DNA of 28,070 nt from JAVBPB01 sp031549965 (GCA_031549965.1 JAVBPB010000100.1:1-28070), one strand, 5' to 3'; positions 14,210-22,425 are shown, numbered from the stretch's first letter. Numbers and translations are program-made. Notes: generated by a model not told the origin, from the sequence alone.

Positions 14210-15892
14210 ATGAGTATGAAAGCAAAACAGGCTATTGTCGGAGCAATAATAATTACACTGATTGTATTAATAACTGTTACTACAATCTTAGTTAAAAAAT
14301 ATACACCAAGTAAGGAAGAGTTGTCTCTTACAGAATATTTTAAATCAGAAGATAATCAAATAGCAATAATTTTACAGGATAAATTATATGAAAAGACAGG
14401 AAGATTAATTGACGGAGAAGTTTACATTGACTATAAAACAGTAAAAGAATATTTTAACAAAAGATTTTATTGGGACAATAATGAGAATTTATTAATATAT
14501 ACAACCCCTACAGAAGTGATTAAGGCTCAGGTTTCCAGCAAAGACTATTATGTGAATAAAAGTAAAAGTAGTGAAAATTATGTTATAGTAAAAGCAGATG
14601 GAGATGAAGCCTATATATCCCTTTCATATATTAAAAAGTTTTCTGATATAGAATATACAATATATGATAATCCAAACAGAGTAGTTATTAATTACAAATG
14701 GGAAGAAGTGCTTTATTCAGACATAAAAAAATCTACAAAATTAAGGGTAGAAGATTCAATTAAAAGTGCCATACTATTAGAACTTCAAAAAGATAGTTCA
14801 GTTTTGATTTTAGAGCAGGGTGAGGAATGGACAAAAGTTCAGACCACAGATGGAGTAAGTGGATTTGTTAAAAATAAGTTTTTAAAAGAATCCTATGGAA
14901 AGCTTCTAAAAAGTAACTATGTAAAGCCAGTATATTCAAGTATACAAAAAGATTATAAAATAAGCATGGTATGGCATCAGGTAACTAATCAAGACAGTAA
15001 TAATAATCTGTCAAATCTAATATTACAGACTCAAGGAGTAAATACCGTATCTCCAACATGGTTTTCAATAGTAGATAATGAGGGTAATATTTCATCATTA
15101 ATAAGTGAAACATATGTTAGTAATGCCCATCAATTAGGTCTGGAGGTTTGGGCATTAATAGATGATTTCAATGAAAACATTGATATGTTTAATATATTAT
15201 CTCATACTTCAACTAGAGAAAAAATAATCAATGAATTAATAGCCAACGTTATAAAGTACAATATTGATGGATTAAATATCGATTTTGAAAAAATCACTAC
15301 CCAATCAGGTGAACATTTTATACAGTTTATTAGAGAACTTTCAGTAAAATGTAGAAATAATGGTATTATTCTATCCGTTGATAACTATGTGCCAAAGGCT
15401 TATACAAGTCACTATAACAGAATGGAACAGGGAATAGTGACAGATTATGTAATAATCATGGGATATGATGAGCATTATAGTGGCTCAGATGAAAGTGGAT
15501 CAGTAGCTTCAATCGCATTCGTTGAAGAGGGAATTGTTAACACTCTTAGTGAAGTTCCAAAAGAAAAGGTTATTAATGGAATACCATTCTACACTAGATT
15601 ATGGCATGAGAAAGATGGAGTTAAGATTGATTCAGAAGCTTTAAGTATGAAAAATGCAAAAAAGATATTTGATACTAATAATGTTATACCAACATGGGAT
15701 GATGCCCTTAAGCAGTATTATGGTGAATACGAAAAGGATGGAGTTAATTATCGTATGTGGCTTGAAGAAGAAAAATCCATAGAATCAAAAATGAAATTAA
15801 TTAAACAATATGAACTAGCAGGTGTTGCATGCTGGAAGCTTGGTCTTGAAGATCCTTTGGTATGGAATACAATTATTAAATACACTAATTAA
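14210..15892 (+). CDS. Membrane-anchored family 18 glycoside hydrolase with SH3-like domain
   Basis: This 560-aa protein has an uncleaved-looking N-terminal transmembrane helix (residues 9-28), so it is anchored with its bulk outside the membrane. Residues about 45-165 resemble the copper-amine-oxidase-like stalk domain common in clostridial cell-wall proteins; residues about 175-228 (TKLRVEDSIKS through GVSGFVKNKFL) are a bacterial SH3-like domain. From about 250 to the end is a GH18 barrel with the catalytic signature DGLNIDFE at 353-360, Glu360 being the acid/base. Related YaaH/YdhD-type proteins cleave peptidoglycan in spores. CwlD, a spore cortex enzyme, is the next gene 83 bp on, which supports a cell-wall or spore role. 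The ATG follows AGGAGG. Confidence 0.88.
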   Translation: MSMKAKQAIVGAIIITLIVLITVTTILVKKYTPSKEELSLTEYFKSEDNQIAIILQDKLYEKTGRLIDGEVYIDYKTVKEYFNKRFYWDNNENLLIYTTPTEVIKAQVSSKDYYVNKSKSSENYVIVKADGDEAYISLSYIKKFSDIEYTIYDNPNRVVINYKWEEVLYSDIKKSTKLRVEDSIKSAILLELQKDSSVLILEQGEEWTKVQTTDGVSGFVKNKFLKESYGKLLKSNYVKPVYSSIQKDYKISMVWHQVTNQDSNNNLSNLILQTQGVNTVSPTWFSIVDNEGNISSLISETYVSNAHQLGLEVWALIDDFNENIDMFNILSHTSTREKIINELIANVIKYNIDGLNIDFEKITTQSGEHFIQFIRELSVKCRNNGIILSVDNYVPKAYTSHYNRMEQGIVTDYVIIMGYDEHYSGSDESGSVASIAFVEEGIVNTLSEVPKEKVINGIPFYTRLWHEKDGVKIDSEALSMKNAKKIFDTNNVIPTWDDALKQYYGEYEKDGVNYRMWLEEEKSIESKMKLIKQYELAGVACWKLGLEDPLVWNTIIKYTN

Positions 15893-15975
15893 GACAACAA
15901 AGAAATGCACAGATTATATTCTAATTTAAACCATCTTAGTCATATAATTTAATAATTAATACAGGATGGGAAAAT

Positions 15976-16686
15976 ATGAAATTTAAGAAAAAAATTTTAA
16001 GCAATCCATTTCATATTTTGTTTTTAATATTTGTATTTTGTGCTGTAGTATTATTTGCAAAAAAAGGAATAGATGCTATTAACGCAAATGCAGAAATTAA
16101 AGATAGAACAGTAATTGTAATTGATCCGGGGCATGGAGGTGTTGATCCGGGAAAGGTTGGCATTAACAATCAATTAGAAAAAGATATAAATTTGCAAATT
16201 GCAAAAAAGCTAAAAACTTTTTTGGAGCAAAATGATATAATCGTTGTTATGACAAGGGAAGATGACAATGGTTTATATAGTGATGGAGATAAAAATAAAA
16301 AGAATGCTGATATGAAAAAAAGAATAGAAATTATTAAAAATGCAGAGCCGACAATAGTAATTAGTATACACCAAAATAGTTTTGGTCAGGAAAGTTCTAA
16401 AGGAGCACAAATGTTTTATCATAATCAATCAGCCCAAGGGAAAGTATTGGCAGAATTAATACAGCAGCAGATTAAAGATGATTTGACTCCTAATAATAAC
16501 AGAAAACCAAAGGGTAATACCAGCTATTATATTTTGAAGAATACCAATTGCCCAACAGTAATAGCTGAATGTGGATTTTTATCAAATGGTGAAGAGGCAA
16601 AGCTTTTGAGTGAGGAATATTATCAGGAAAAGATGGCTTGGTCAATTCATTTAGCAATACTTAAATTTTTAAGCCAACATTCATAA
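15976..16686 (+). CDS. cwlD: N-acetylmuramoyl-L-alanine amidase CwlD (spore cortex)
   Basis: This 236-aa protein has an N-terminal signal-anchor (residues 12-29) and one amidase_3 catalytic domain. The zinc ligands are visible: H53 in IDPGHGG, E68 in NQLEKDI and H132 in ISIHQNS, with the catalytic E198 in IAECGFLSN. CwlD removes the stem peptide from muramic acid in the forespore so that muramic-delta-lactam can form in the cortex, an element that germination enzymes recognise. The length, single domain and N-terminal anchor fit CwlD rather than a secreted autolysin. It is downstream of the GH18 gene and may share its transcript. Its presence indicates a spore-former. Confidence 0.9.
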   Translation: MKFKKKILSNPFHILFLIFVFCAVVLFAKKGIDAINANAEIKDRTVIVIDPGHGGVDPGKVGINNQLEKDINLQIAKKLKTFLEQNDIIVVMTREDDNGLYSDGDKNKKNADMKKRIEIIKNAEPTIVISIHQNSFGQESSKGAQMFYHNQSAQGKVLAELIQQQIKDDLTPNNNRKPKGNTSYYILKNTNCPTVIAECGFLSNGEEAKLLSEEYYQEKMAWSIHLAILKFLSQHS

Positions 16687-16696
16687 AATAAATATA

Positions 16697-16726
16697 TTGC
16701 TATCTAATACTTACATGTGGTATAAT
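16697..16726 (+). promoter_or_regulatory. Promoter of the tsaC-ywlE-rpiB operon
   Basis: TTGCTA (16697-16702), 18 bases and TATAAT (16721-16726) with TG one base before. The leader of about 105 bases contains an inverted repeat GCTTAAG/CTTAAGC (16737-16743, 16752-16758) of unknown role. Confidence 0.6.
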
Positions 16727-16838
16727 TTTATAGTTCGCTTAAGAATGTAAGCTTAAGCTAATTAATACTCTTAACTTCGACCTTAATTTATGATGAATGA
16801 TTTATTAACATCTGATTAATAGCGAAAGGAATAATAAA

Positions 16839-17894
16839 ATGAATACTATTTTTAGTAAAGTGGATGTTGAAAATATTGATATTAATGTTTTAGAAATAGC
16901 TACAACAATATTAAAAAATGGAGGACTGGTTGCTTTTCCTACTGAAACAGTTTATGGACTGGGTGCAAATGCATTAGATGCTGAAGCTGTTTTAAGTATT
17001 TTTAAAGTTAAAGGTCGTTCTTGTGACAATCCTTTAATAATACATATGGCTAACGAAGATGGATTTGAGATACTTGCAAAGGATGTACCAGAAAGTGCAA
17101 AAAAACTAGCAAAAGCTTTTTGGCCAGGACCTCTGACTATGATAGTAAATAAAAGTGATGCAGTACCGCTTTCTACAACCGGAGGATTAAATACAGTTGC
17201 ACTAAGAGTACCGGATCATAAGATAGCATTAGAATTAATTAAATATTCAAAGGTATTTATAGCTGCCCCAAGTGCTAACATATCAGGAAGACCAAGTCCA
17301 ACAAAAGGTGAGCATGTGTTAAGTGATATGAATAACAAAATAGAGATGATAATAGATGGAGGAAAAGTATCTATTGGTATAGAATCAACAATTATAGATT
17401 TAACCTCTGATATTCCGGTGATTTTAAGACCTGGTTTTATCACTAAAGAAATGATTGAATCAGAAATTGGAACAGTTATAATTGATAAAGCATGTATTAG
17501 TACAGTGGCTGATGAGAGTATAATTCCAAAAGCACCAGGAATGAAATATAAGCATTACGCACCAAAAGGGGAGCTTACCATAGTTGAAGGTAATCAAGAG
17601 GATGTTTGCAGTGAAATAAACAGATTAGTTTTAAAAAAGGATAACCCAAATATAAAAGTAGGTATAATAGCTACAAAAGAAACTATGGATAAGTATAAAA
17701 ATGGAATTATAAAAGTAATAGGTTCAAAAAAGGATGAGATTACAATAGCCAATATGCTTTACGAGATTCTTCTTGAATTTGACGATTTAGAAGTTGAATA
17801 TATTTATTCAGAAGGATTTTGTGGTTCAGGTTTGTCTCAAGCAATTATGAACAGACTAATAAAAGCCGCTGGGTATAAAGTTATAAAACTTTAA
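16839..17894 (+). CDS. tsaC: L-threonylcarbamoyladenylate synthase (Sua5/YwlC type)
   Basis: This 351-aa protein makes threonylcarbamoyl-AMP from threonine, bicarbonate and ATP, the first step of the t6A37 modification of ANN-decoding tRNAs. The YrdC domain spans about residues 8-205 with GLVAFPTETVYGLGANA and the KGR motif (VKGRSCDNPLIIH), plus SANISGRPSPT. An extra C-terminal Sua5 domain (about 230-351) makes it the longer Sua5/YwlC type rather than short TsaC. The order Sua5, arginine phosphatase, rpiB is the conserved ywlC-ywlE-ywlF order of Firmicutes. The ribosome site is AAAGGA. Confidence 0.93.
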   Translation: MNTIFSKVDVENIDINVLEIATTILKNGGLVAFPTETVYGLGANALDAEAVLSIFKVKGRSCDNPLIIHMANEDGFEILAKDVPESAKKLAKAFWPGPLTMIVNKSDAVPLSTTGGLNTVALRVPDHKIALELIKYSKVFIAAPSANISGRPSPTKGEHVLSDMNNKIEMIIDGGKVSIGIESTIIDLTSDIPVILRPGFITKEMIESEIGTVIIDKACISTVADESIIPKAPGMKYKHYAPKGELTIVEGNQEDVCSEINRLVLKKDNPNIKVGIIATKETMDKYKNGIIKVIGSKKDEITIANMLYEILLEFDDLEVEYIYSEGFCGSGLSQAIMNRLIKAAGYKVIKL

Positions 17895-17904
17895 GGAGGA
17901 ACAT

Positions 17905-18357
17905 ATGATAAAATATGAAAAATTGATTTTTGTATGCACTGGTAATACATGTAGAGGGCCTATGGCAGAAACCATTTATAAGGGTCTTGCAAGTGACAGT
18001 GAGATGGAAATTTTTTCAAAGGGTCTGGTAGTTCTTTTTCCAGAACCGGCTAATCCTAAAGCTGTAGCTGTGTTAAATTCTCACAATTTAGAGCTTACAG
18101 ATCATATGTCTACCCAATTAGCCAAAGAAGATATAGATGATAATACATTAATCCTTACAATGACGGAGGGGCAGAAAAAAAAGGTTTCTGAAAACTATGG
18201 GGAGGTTATTAACCTATATACTATAAAAGAATTTGTTGGGGAAAATGGTGACGTTACTGATCCATATGGAAAAGATTTAATTGACTATGAAGATTGTTTT
18301 GTAGAGCTTAACCGCTTAGTAAAGAAAATAGTTTATAGATTAATAAAGGAGATTTAA
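17905..18357 (+). CDS. ywlE: Low-molecular-weight phosphatase, YwlE protein-arginine phosphatase type
   Basis: This 150-aa protein is a low-molecular-weight phosphatase: the P-loop is VCTGNTCRGPMAE with nucleophile Cys11 and Arg17, and the general-acid aspartate lies in DVTDPYG. The threonine directly after Cys11 (CTGNTCR) is the feature of YwlE that favours phospho-arginine over phospho-tyrosine. YwlE opposes the McsB arginine kinase, which marks proteins for ClpC-ClpP. McsB is not in the window, but a MecA-type ClpC adaptor is. The gene is 10 bp after tsaC, with AAGGAGG before the ATG, and 3 bp before rpiB, so it sits inside a tight operon. Confidence 0.82.
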   Translation: MIKYEKLIFVCTGNTCRGPMAETIYKGLASDSEMEIFSKGLVVLFPEPANPKAVAVLNSHNLELTDHMSTQLAKEDIDDNTLILTMTEGQKKKVSENYGEVINLYTIKEFVGENGDVTDPYGKDLIDYEDCFVELNRLVKKIVYRLIKEI

Positions 18358-18360
18358 CAT

Positions 18361-18789
18361 ATGATAGCTCTAGGTTGCGATCAGGCAGGATTTCAATTGA
18401 AGAATGAAATTATGAAGTATTTATCTGAAAATAATTTAGCATATAAAGATTATGGAACATACAGTGAGGATGCCTGTGATTATCCAATATATGGTAAGAA
18501 AGTTGCAAATGCAGTTGCAAATGGTGAGTGTGACAAAGGTATTATTATTTGCGGTACAGGTATTGGGATATCAATTGCTGCAAATAAAATTAAAGGAATC
18601 CGTGCAGCATTATGTCATGATTGCTTTAGTGCAGAAGCTACACGACTACACAATGATGCTAATATACTTGCAATGGGTGCCAGAGTAGTGGGTGCTGGAC
18701 ATGCAATTAAAATTGTAGAAGTGTTTTTAAATACTGAATTTTCAGATGTGGAAAGACATAAGAGAAGAATATCTTTAATTGAAGAATAA
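18361..18789 (+). CDS. rpiB: Ribose 5-phosphate isomerase B
   Basis: This 142-aa protein of the RpiB/LacAB family interconverts ribose 5-phosphate and ribulose 5-phosphate in the pentose phosphate pathway. The opening strand MIALGCDQAGFQLK, the catalytic cysteine in IIICGTGIGIS (Cys64) and the phosphate-binding TRLHNDANILAMGAR region are all present. The family more often has D-H-A-G where this protein has D-Q-A-G, so His9 is replaced by Gln; some RpiB proteins tolerate variation here. The ATG follows AAAGGAGA with 3 bp to the previous stop. A bidirectional terminator ends the operon. Confidence 0.9.
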   Translation: MIALGCDQAGFQLKNEIMKYLSENNLAYKDYGTYSEDACDYPIYGKKVANAVANGECDKGIIICGTGIGISIAANKIKGIRAALCHDCFSAEATRLHNDANILAMGARVVGAGHAIKIVEVFLNTEFSDVERHKRRISLIEE

Positions 18790-18795
18790 TTTATA

Positions 18796-18835
18796 AAAAC
18801 CTGAAATTGCACAATTATTTGCAATTTCAGGTTTT
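18796..18835. terminator. Bidirectional terminator between rpiB and the DUF402 gene
   Basis: A perfect 16-bp stem (18796-18811 with 18820-18835) starts with AAAACCTG and ends with CAGGTTTT, with an 8-base loop. Four-base A/T tracts at the foot serve both convergent genes. Confidence 0.85.
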
Positions 18836-18836
18836 G

Positions 18837-19313
18837 CTATTCTACTTCATTTATGTAATTTTGAAATTTACTAAATTCATTTGAATAAATTATATGTAAA
18901 AGACTATCTAATTGTCTTAGGGATTTCTTAACTAAATATTCATCAATTAAACAGTCATCAAAGGCATCTGCCAATTCTCCTGTATCTAAAACCTGTACAT
19001 TTCCATTTTCATAAACAACAACATCTATTAATAAATCGGTAAAAATAATTTTATTATTCTTAGTGTCAATAGTTGAATCAATAATATCACAATACCAATA
19101 GACTACTTCATTATTAGAATTAAATATTTTACTGATTTTAAATCCACTATTAAGTAAATAGCAAGAAATACCGTGAGAAATATCTTTTCGAGGTTTTAGG
19201 GATTTCCATTTTGTAATAAGAATATTATTATTATAAGAGATAATTTCATCATCTTTTAAGTGGATAAATTCATTTGGAATAAATCTTTTTCTGTATATCT
19301 GAATTTGGCACAT
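18837..19313 (-). CDS. DUF402 family protein (possible nucleoside di/triphosphatase)
   Basis: This 158-aa protein matches DUF402: the core reads VVYWYCDIIDSTID, then FTDLLIDVVVYENGNVQVLD, then GELADAFDDCLIDE, with the conserved aspartates that bind divalent metal in the family. B. subtilis YgaC-like members are reported nucleoside di- and triphosphate phosphatases. The ATG at 19313 is chosen because GGAGG lies 5 bases before it; an in-frame ATG at 19325 overlaps that ribosome site. Convergent with rpiB and separated by the terminator; it has its own promoter. In Bacillus no such gene lies between the ywlF region and atp, so it is an insertion into the conserved block. Confidence 0.75.
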   Translation of the reverse strand: MCQIQIYRKRFIPNEFIHLKDDEIISYNNNILITKWKSLKPRKDISHGISCYLLNSGFKISKIFNSNNEVVYWYCDIIDSTIDTKNNKIIFTDLLIDVVVYENGNVQVLDTGELADAFDDCLIDEYLVKKSLRQLDSLLHIIYSNEFSKFQNYINEVE

Positions 19314-19366
19314 ATTTTCCTCCATGTGTGTTTTTAACAATAATTTAAACAGCTTTATCATGTTTA

Positions 19367-19395
19367 ATTTTATATCCTAATAGTAATAAAGTCAA
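19367..19395 (-). promoter_or_regulatory. Promoter of the DUF402 gene
   Basis: On the minus strand: TTGACT (19390-19395), 17 bases and TAAAAT (19367-19372), 54 bases before the start at 19313. Confidence 0.6.
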
Positions 19396-19428
19396 TATAC
19401 GATTAGCTTGAATTTGTTAAGATTATAT

Positions 19429-19456
19429 TTGAAAAAAAATATTTATATGGTATAAT
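19429..19456 (+). promoter_or_regulatory. Promoter of the orphan binding-protein gene
   Basis: TTGAAA (19429-19434), 16 bases and TATAAT (19451-19456) with TG one base before the -10. Confidence 0.65.
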
Positions 19457-19491
19457 TAAAGTTAAAATGGTGTAAAATGGAGAGATATTTT

Positions 19492-19548
19492 ATGTTTTCT
19501 TATAAAAAAATAAAGAATGGTTGCAGCTATGAAGAAAATAATTATTAG
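19492..19548 (+). CDS. 18-codon upstream ORF overlapping the binding-protein start
   Basis: ATG at 19492 follows a GGAGAG ribosome site at good spacing and runs 18 codons (MFSYKKIKNGCSYEENNY) to a TAG at 19546-19548, which is inside the lipoprotein gene. The lipoprotein start itself has no clear ribosome site. This suggests either a leader ORF whose translation couples to the main gene, or chance; no similarity is visible. Confidence 0.35.
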   Translation: MFSYKKIKNGCSYEENNY

Positions 19549-20494
19549 TATAATGTTTTGTATGATGATTTTATCATCATGTACAAATAAAGGTATAAGT
19601 ACCAATAACTTAAATGGTAATAAAAAAAATAAAATTCATATTGTTATGATTGGAAAAGGCTATGAGAACCTTTTTTGGGAAAGGGTAAAAGAAGGTGCTA
19701 CTAATGCTGCTGAAACTTATGGAATAGATTTTGACTTTGAAGCTCCCAAAAAAGATACAGCTATTGATGAACAATTAAGTTTATTAGAAGCAGCAATAGA
19801 AGAACATGTAGATGCTATTTGCATATCTGGTCTTGACGATCAAAAATGCATTCCTTACTATGATAAGGCTAAAGAAGAAAAAATCCCAATTATTGTATTT
19901 GAGTCAAGGACAGACTATGATGGAGTTACATCTACTTGTGCAACAGATAATTATGAAGCTGCTTCTTTAGTTGCGGAAAAGATGGCGGATTCAATAATTT
20001 CTGGTGAAATAGCTATAATTACTCATAGTAATTTAAATAATTCAGGTAAAGACAGAAGAGATGGGTTTAAATACAAGATATTAAACGAATTTAAGCAAAT
20101 AACCATAGTAGATATACAATATTGTGAAGGCAATTCAGAAAAGGCTGAAAACATTGCCAGAAATATTTTTCAGGAATATCCTAACTTAAAGGGAATATTT
20201 GGTACTAATGAATCTGCCATGATAGGTATATTAAGTGCCATGAAAGGACTTGAAAGAAAGGATGTTGTTGTTGCTGGATTTGATTCGGGTACGGAACAAA
20301 TTAATGCAGTTTGCGAAGAATCTGAGTTGGGATTTATAGCACAAGATCCCATAAATATGGGATATATTGCAGTTGAAACAGCAATAAAAGCTGTAAGTGG
20401 AAGTGAAATATTAGAACTTATAAATGTTAATTATGAATGGGTTGACTCTAATAATATAGGTGAAGATAAGATAAAAGAAATGATATATGAATAA
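19529..20494 (+). CDS. Orphan sugar-binding lipoprotein (Peripla_BP_4 type)
   Basis: This 321-aa protein has a lipoprotein signal: MKKIIISIMFCMMILSSC, with a lipobox LSSC and Cys18 as the lipidated residue. The mature part is a two-lobe ribose/galactose-type binding protein (HIVMIGKGYENLFWERVKEG, then LEAAIEEHVDAICISG, ATDNYEAASLVAEKM, IFGTNESAMIGIL, VAGFDSG). It would bind a sugar or autoinducer-2-like ligand outside the membrane. No permease or ATPase is adjacent, so it either works with a transporter elsewhere or is a receptor. The ATG at 19529 is preferred because MKK starts the signal; one at 19517 is also possible. Confidence 0.82.
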   Translation: MKKIIISIMFCMMILSSCTNKGISTNNLNGNKKNKIHIVMIGKGYENLFWERVKEGATNAAETYGIDFDFEAPKKDTAIDEQLSLLEAAIEEHVDAICISGLDDQKCIPYYDKAKEEKIPIIVFESRTDYDGVTSTCATDNYEAASLVAEKMADSIISGEIAIITHSNLNNSGKDRRDGFKYKILNEFKQITIVDIQYCEGNSEKAENIARNIFQEYPNLKGIFGTNESAMIGILSAMKGLERKDVVVAGFDSGTEQINAVCEESELGFIAQDPINMGYIAVETAIKAVSGSEILELINVNYEWVDSNNIGEDKIKEMIYE

Positions 20495-20551
20495 CTATAA
20501 AAAATAAACAAAAAAATATTAAAATTATATTAATTATTGTTAATTAATTTA

Positions 20552-20579
20552 TAGACAAAATCAAAAATAATGGTATAAT
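20552..20579 (+). promoter_or_regulatory. Promoter of the atp operon
   Basis: TAGACA (20552-20557), 16 bases and TATAAT (20574-20579) with TG one base before, 41 bases upstream of the first ATG. No clear terminator separates it from the preceding gene. Confidence 0.6.
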
Positions 20580-20620
20580 AGTACTTATGCATTATATTTG
20601 GAATATAGTAGGTGTGGCAT

Positions 20621-20866
20621 ATGAAGTTTAACAAAGATGTATTTAAAAGTTTAGCCCTTGTTGGTCAGGTAGGGATTAGTATGGCTGTACCTATAGTTTT
20701 TTGTGCCTTTGTAGGAAGTATTATAGATAATAGGTTTGGAACAAGTCTCTTTATTCCTTTTGTAATTATAGGAATATTGTCAGGATTTAGAAACATTTAT
20801 TACATGACAAAGAGTTTTTATACTAAGAGGGAAAACAATGATAAAGAAGATAATGAACAAAAGTAA
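20621..20866 (+). CDS. atpZ: AtpZ-type ATP synthase accessory membrane protein
   Basis: This 81-aa protein has two transmembrane helices (about residues 14-36 and 43-60) separated by DNRFGTSL, the pattern of the AtpZ/ATPase gene-1 family, whose members are proposed to help assemble or feed Mg2+/Ca2+ to the F-type ATP synthase. The ATG at 20621 is used because AGGTG lies 6 bases before it; a GTG at 20612 overlaps that site. The 3' end overlaps atpI by 29 bp. It opens the atp operon. Confidence 0.82.
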   Translation: MKFNKDVFKSLALVGQVGISMAVPIVFCAFVGSIIDNRFGTSLFIPFVIIGILSGFRNIYYMTKSFYTKRENNDKEDNEQK

Positions 20867-21245
20867 TGAAACACTTAATTATATTTTGATTGGTATTTTG
20901 TTATTTAATATTGTAATTGGAATAATTGGTTCGATTGCTTTTAAAGAGCATTTACAATATGCAATAGGAATCATTATAGGTGGGGTTACAGCTGTAATTT
21001 ACATGATACATTTAAACTATTCAATAGAAAGAGCATTAGATATGTCATCTTCTAATGCATCTAAATTTACAAATAAAATGCATTTTATAAGAGTGGGGAT
21101 AGTCATTATTGCCTTAGTGATATCCTTTTATTTTGGAAAAACAAGCTTCTTTGGAAGTCTTGTTGGTATCATGAGTTTTAAGGTGGCAATTTATATGCGG
21201 CCTTTAACTATATATATATTAAAAATATTAAATAAAGGAAGGTGA
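20838..21245 (+). CDS. atpI: ATP synthase subunit I (AtpI)
   Basis: This 135-aa protein has four hydrophobic segments (about residues 13-33, 40-58, 84-100 and 104-120), as in AtpI of Firmicutes. AtpI acts in assembly of the c ring and is essential or helpful for Na+-type ATP synthases. It overlaps atpZ by 29 bp and ends 4 bp before atpB, so it is translationally linked to both. A GAGGGA ribosome site lies inside atpZ. Confidence 0.85.
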   Translation: MIKKIMNKSNETLNYILIGILLFNIVIGIIGSIAFKEHLQYAIGIIIGGVTAVIYMIHLNYSIERALDMSSSNASKFTNKMHFIRVGIVIIALVISFYFGKTSFFGSLVGIMSFKVAIYMRPLTIYILKILNKGR

Positions 21246-21249
21246 GAAT

Positions 21250-22020
21250 ATGGTGAATGAGATTGCTTTATTAGCAAAAGGATTCGCAGGCATGAGCATG
21301 GTATTTGCTGAGGAAGAAAAAGAGCTTGACTTTATGATTAGCGGATATTCCGAGTTTGAATTGTTTGGGCAGACCCTGCATATAACCACAACTCATATTG
21401 CAACTTTATTAGTGTCGTCATTAATAATTATATTTGCAATATTTGCTAACCGAGCAATAAAAAGAGCAAATGAAGAGGAAGCACCCAAGGGATTACATAA
21501 TGTAATCGAATTTTTGGTTCAAGCCGCTGATAACTTAACAACGGGTAATATGGGAGTAAAATATGGAGCTGGTTTTGCTAACTATATTGGAACATTGCTA
21601 TTGTTTATCTTTTTCGCTAATACGGCAGGTTTGTTTGGACTAAGACCACCAACTGGAGACTATGGTACAACATTAGCACTAGCTTTAATAACATTTACCT
21701 TGGTTCAGATTAATGGTTTTAAATTTCATGGTTGGGGAAACCTTACAGAATTATTTAAACCAACTCCACTACTATTTCCAATTAACTTAATTGGAGAATT
21801 CGCTACCCCATTATCAATGTCGCTACGTTTATTTGGTAGTATAACAGCAGGAACAATTATGATGGGGCTATATTATGGTCTGTTGCCAACAATAGTAAAA
21901 ATAGCTATTCCATCTGCCTTGCATTTATATCTAGATCTATTTACAGGGGCAATTCAAGCATTTGTATTTTCAATGTTAACAATGGTTTTTGTTTCAGCAA
22001 AATTCCCAGAACATGAATAG
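21250..22020 (+). CDS. atpB: ATP synthase F0 subunit a
   Basis: This 256-aa membrane protein forms the ion half-channels beside the c ring. It has about five transmembrane segments from residue 48 on, the essential arginine R193 in the motif LSMSLRLFGS, and the polar pair in IGEFATP (E183). The C-terminal helix with DLFTGAIQAFVFSMLTMVF is typical. The N-terminal ~45 residues are extracellular and end in an acidic EEEKELDF stretch. AAGGAAGGTGAG precedes the ATG. Confidence 0.95.
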   Translation: MVNEIALLAKGFAGMSMVFAEEEKELDFMISGYSEFELFGQTLHITTTHIATLLVSSLIIIFAIFANRAIKRANEEEAPKGLHNVIEFLVQAADNLTTGNMGVKYGAGFANYIGTLLLFIFFANTAGLFGLRPPTGDYGTTLALALITFTLVQINGFKFHGWGNLTELFKPTPLLFPINLIGEFATPLSMSLRLFGSITAGTIMMGLYYGLLPTIVKIAIPSALHLYLDLFTGAIQAFVFSMLTMVFVSAKFPEHE

Positions 22021-22109
22021 TAATAATTAAAAAAGTAATCAAGCAAACAATCAAACAATCAAAATGAAATTTTTTCATTATTGTAATTAAATTTTAGGAG
22101 GAATAAAAA

Positions 22110-22376
22110 ATGAATCAAATAACAAATGAAGGTTTAATTTTAGCACTTTCAGCAGTTGGTGCAGGTATTTCAATGATAGCAGGTTTAGGTGCAGGTGCAG
22201 GGCAGGGTTATTCAGCAGGTAAAGCAGCAGAGGCAGTTGGACGTAATCCAGGTGCAAAAGGTGATGTACAGGCAACAATGCTTTTAGGTCAGGCGGTTGC
22301 AGAATCAACAGGTCTTTATTCATTCGTTATAGCGCTTATTCTTTTATATGCAAATCCATTAATTGGAAAATTGTAA
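22110..22376 (+). CDS. atpE: ATP synthase F0 subunit c, Na+-type
   Basis: This 88-aa proteolipid forms the rotating ring. It has two membrane helices joined by the polar loop GRNPGAKGD (residues 44-52). The ion site matches the sodium-binding set known from Ilyobacter tartaricus residue for residue: Q32, V63, E65, S66, T67 and Y70. Proton-type rings lack the Q32/S66 pair. AGGAGG lies about 9 bases before the ATG, the strongest ribosome site in the operon, which fits the need for about ten copies per complex. The 89-bp gap upstream carries several CAATCAAA-like repeats. Confidence 0.95.
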   Translation: MNQITNEGLILALSAVGAGISMIAGLGAGAGQGYSAGKAAEAVGRNPGAKGDVQATMLLGQAVAESTGLYSFVIALILLYANPLIGKL

Positions 22377-22379
22377 AAA

Positions 22380-22425
22380 TTCGGATTACAAAGAACTAAA
22401 TAAATAAATGGCAAAAAAATCCGAA
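22380..22425 (+). promoter_or_regulatory. Intercistronic hairpin between atpE and atpF
   Basis: TTCGGATT (22380-22387) and AATCCGAA (22418-22425) are perfect 8-bp arms with a 30-base loop, ending immediately beside the GGGAGG ribosome site of atpF. It could stabilise the atpE message or lower atpF translation relative to atpE. Confidence 0.5.
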
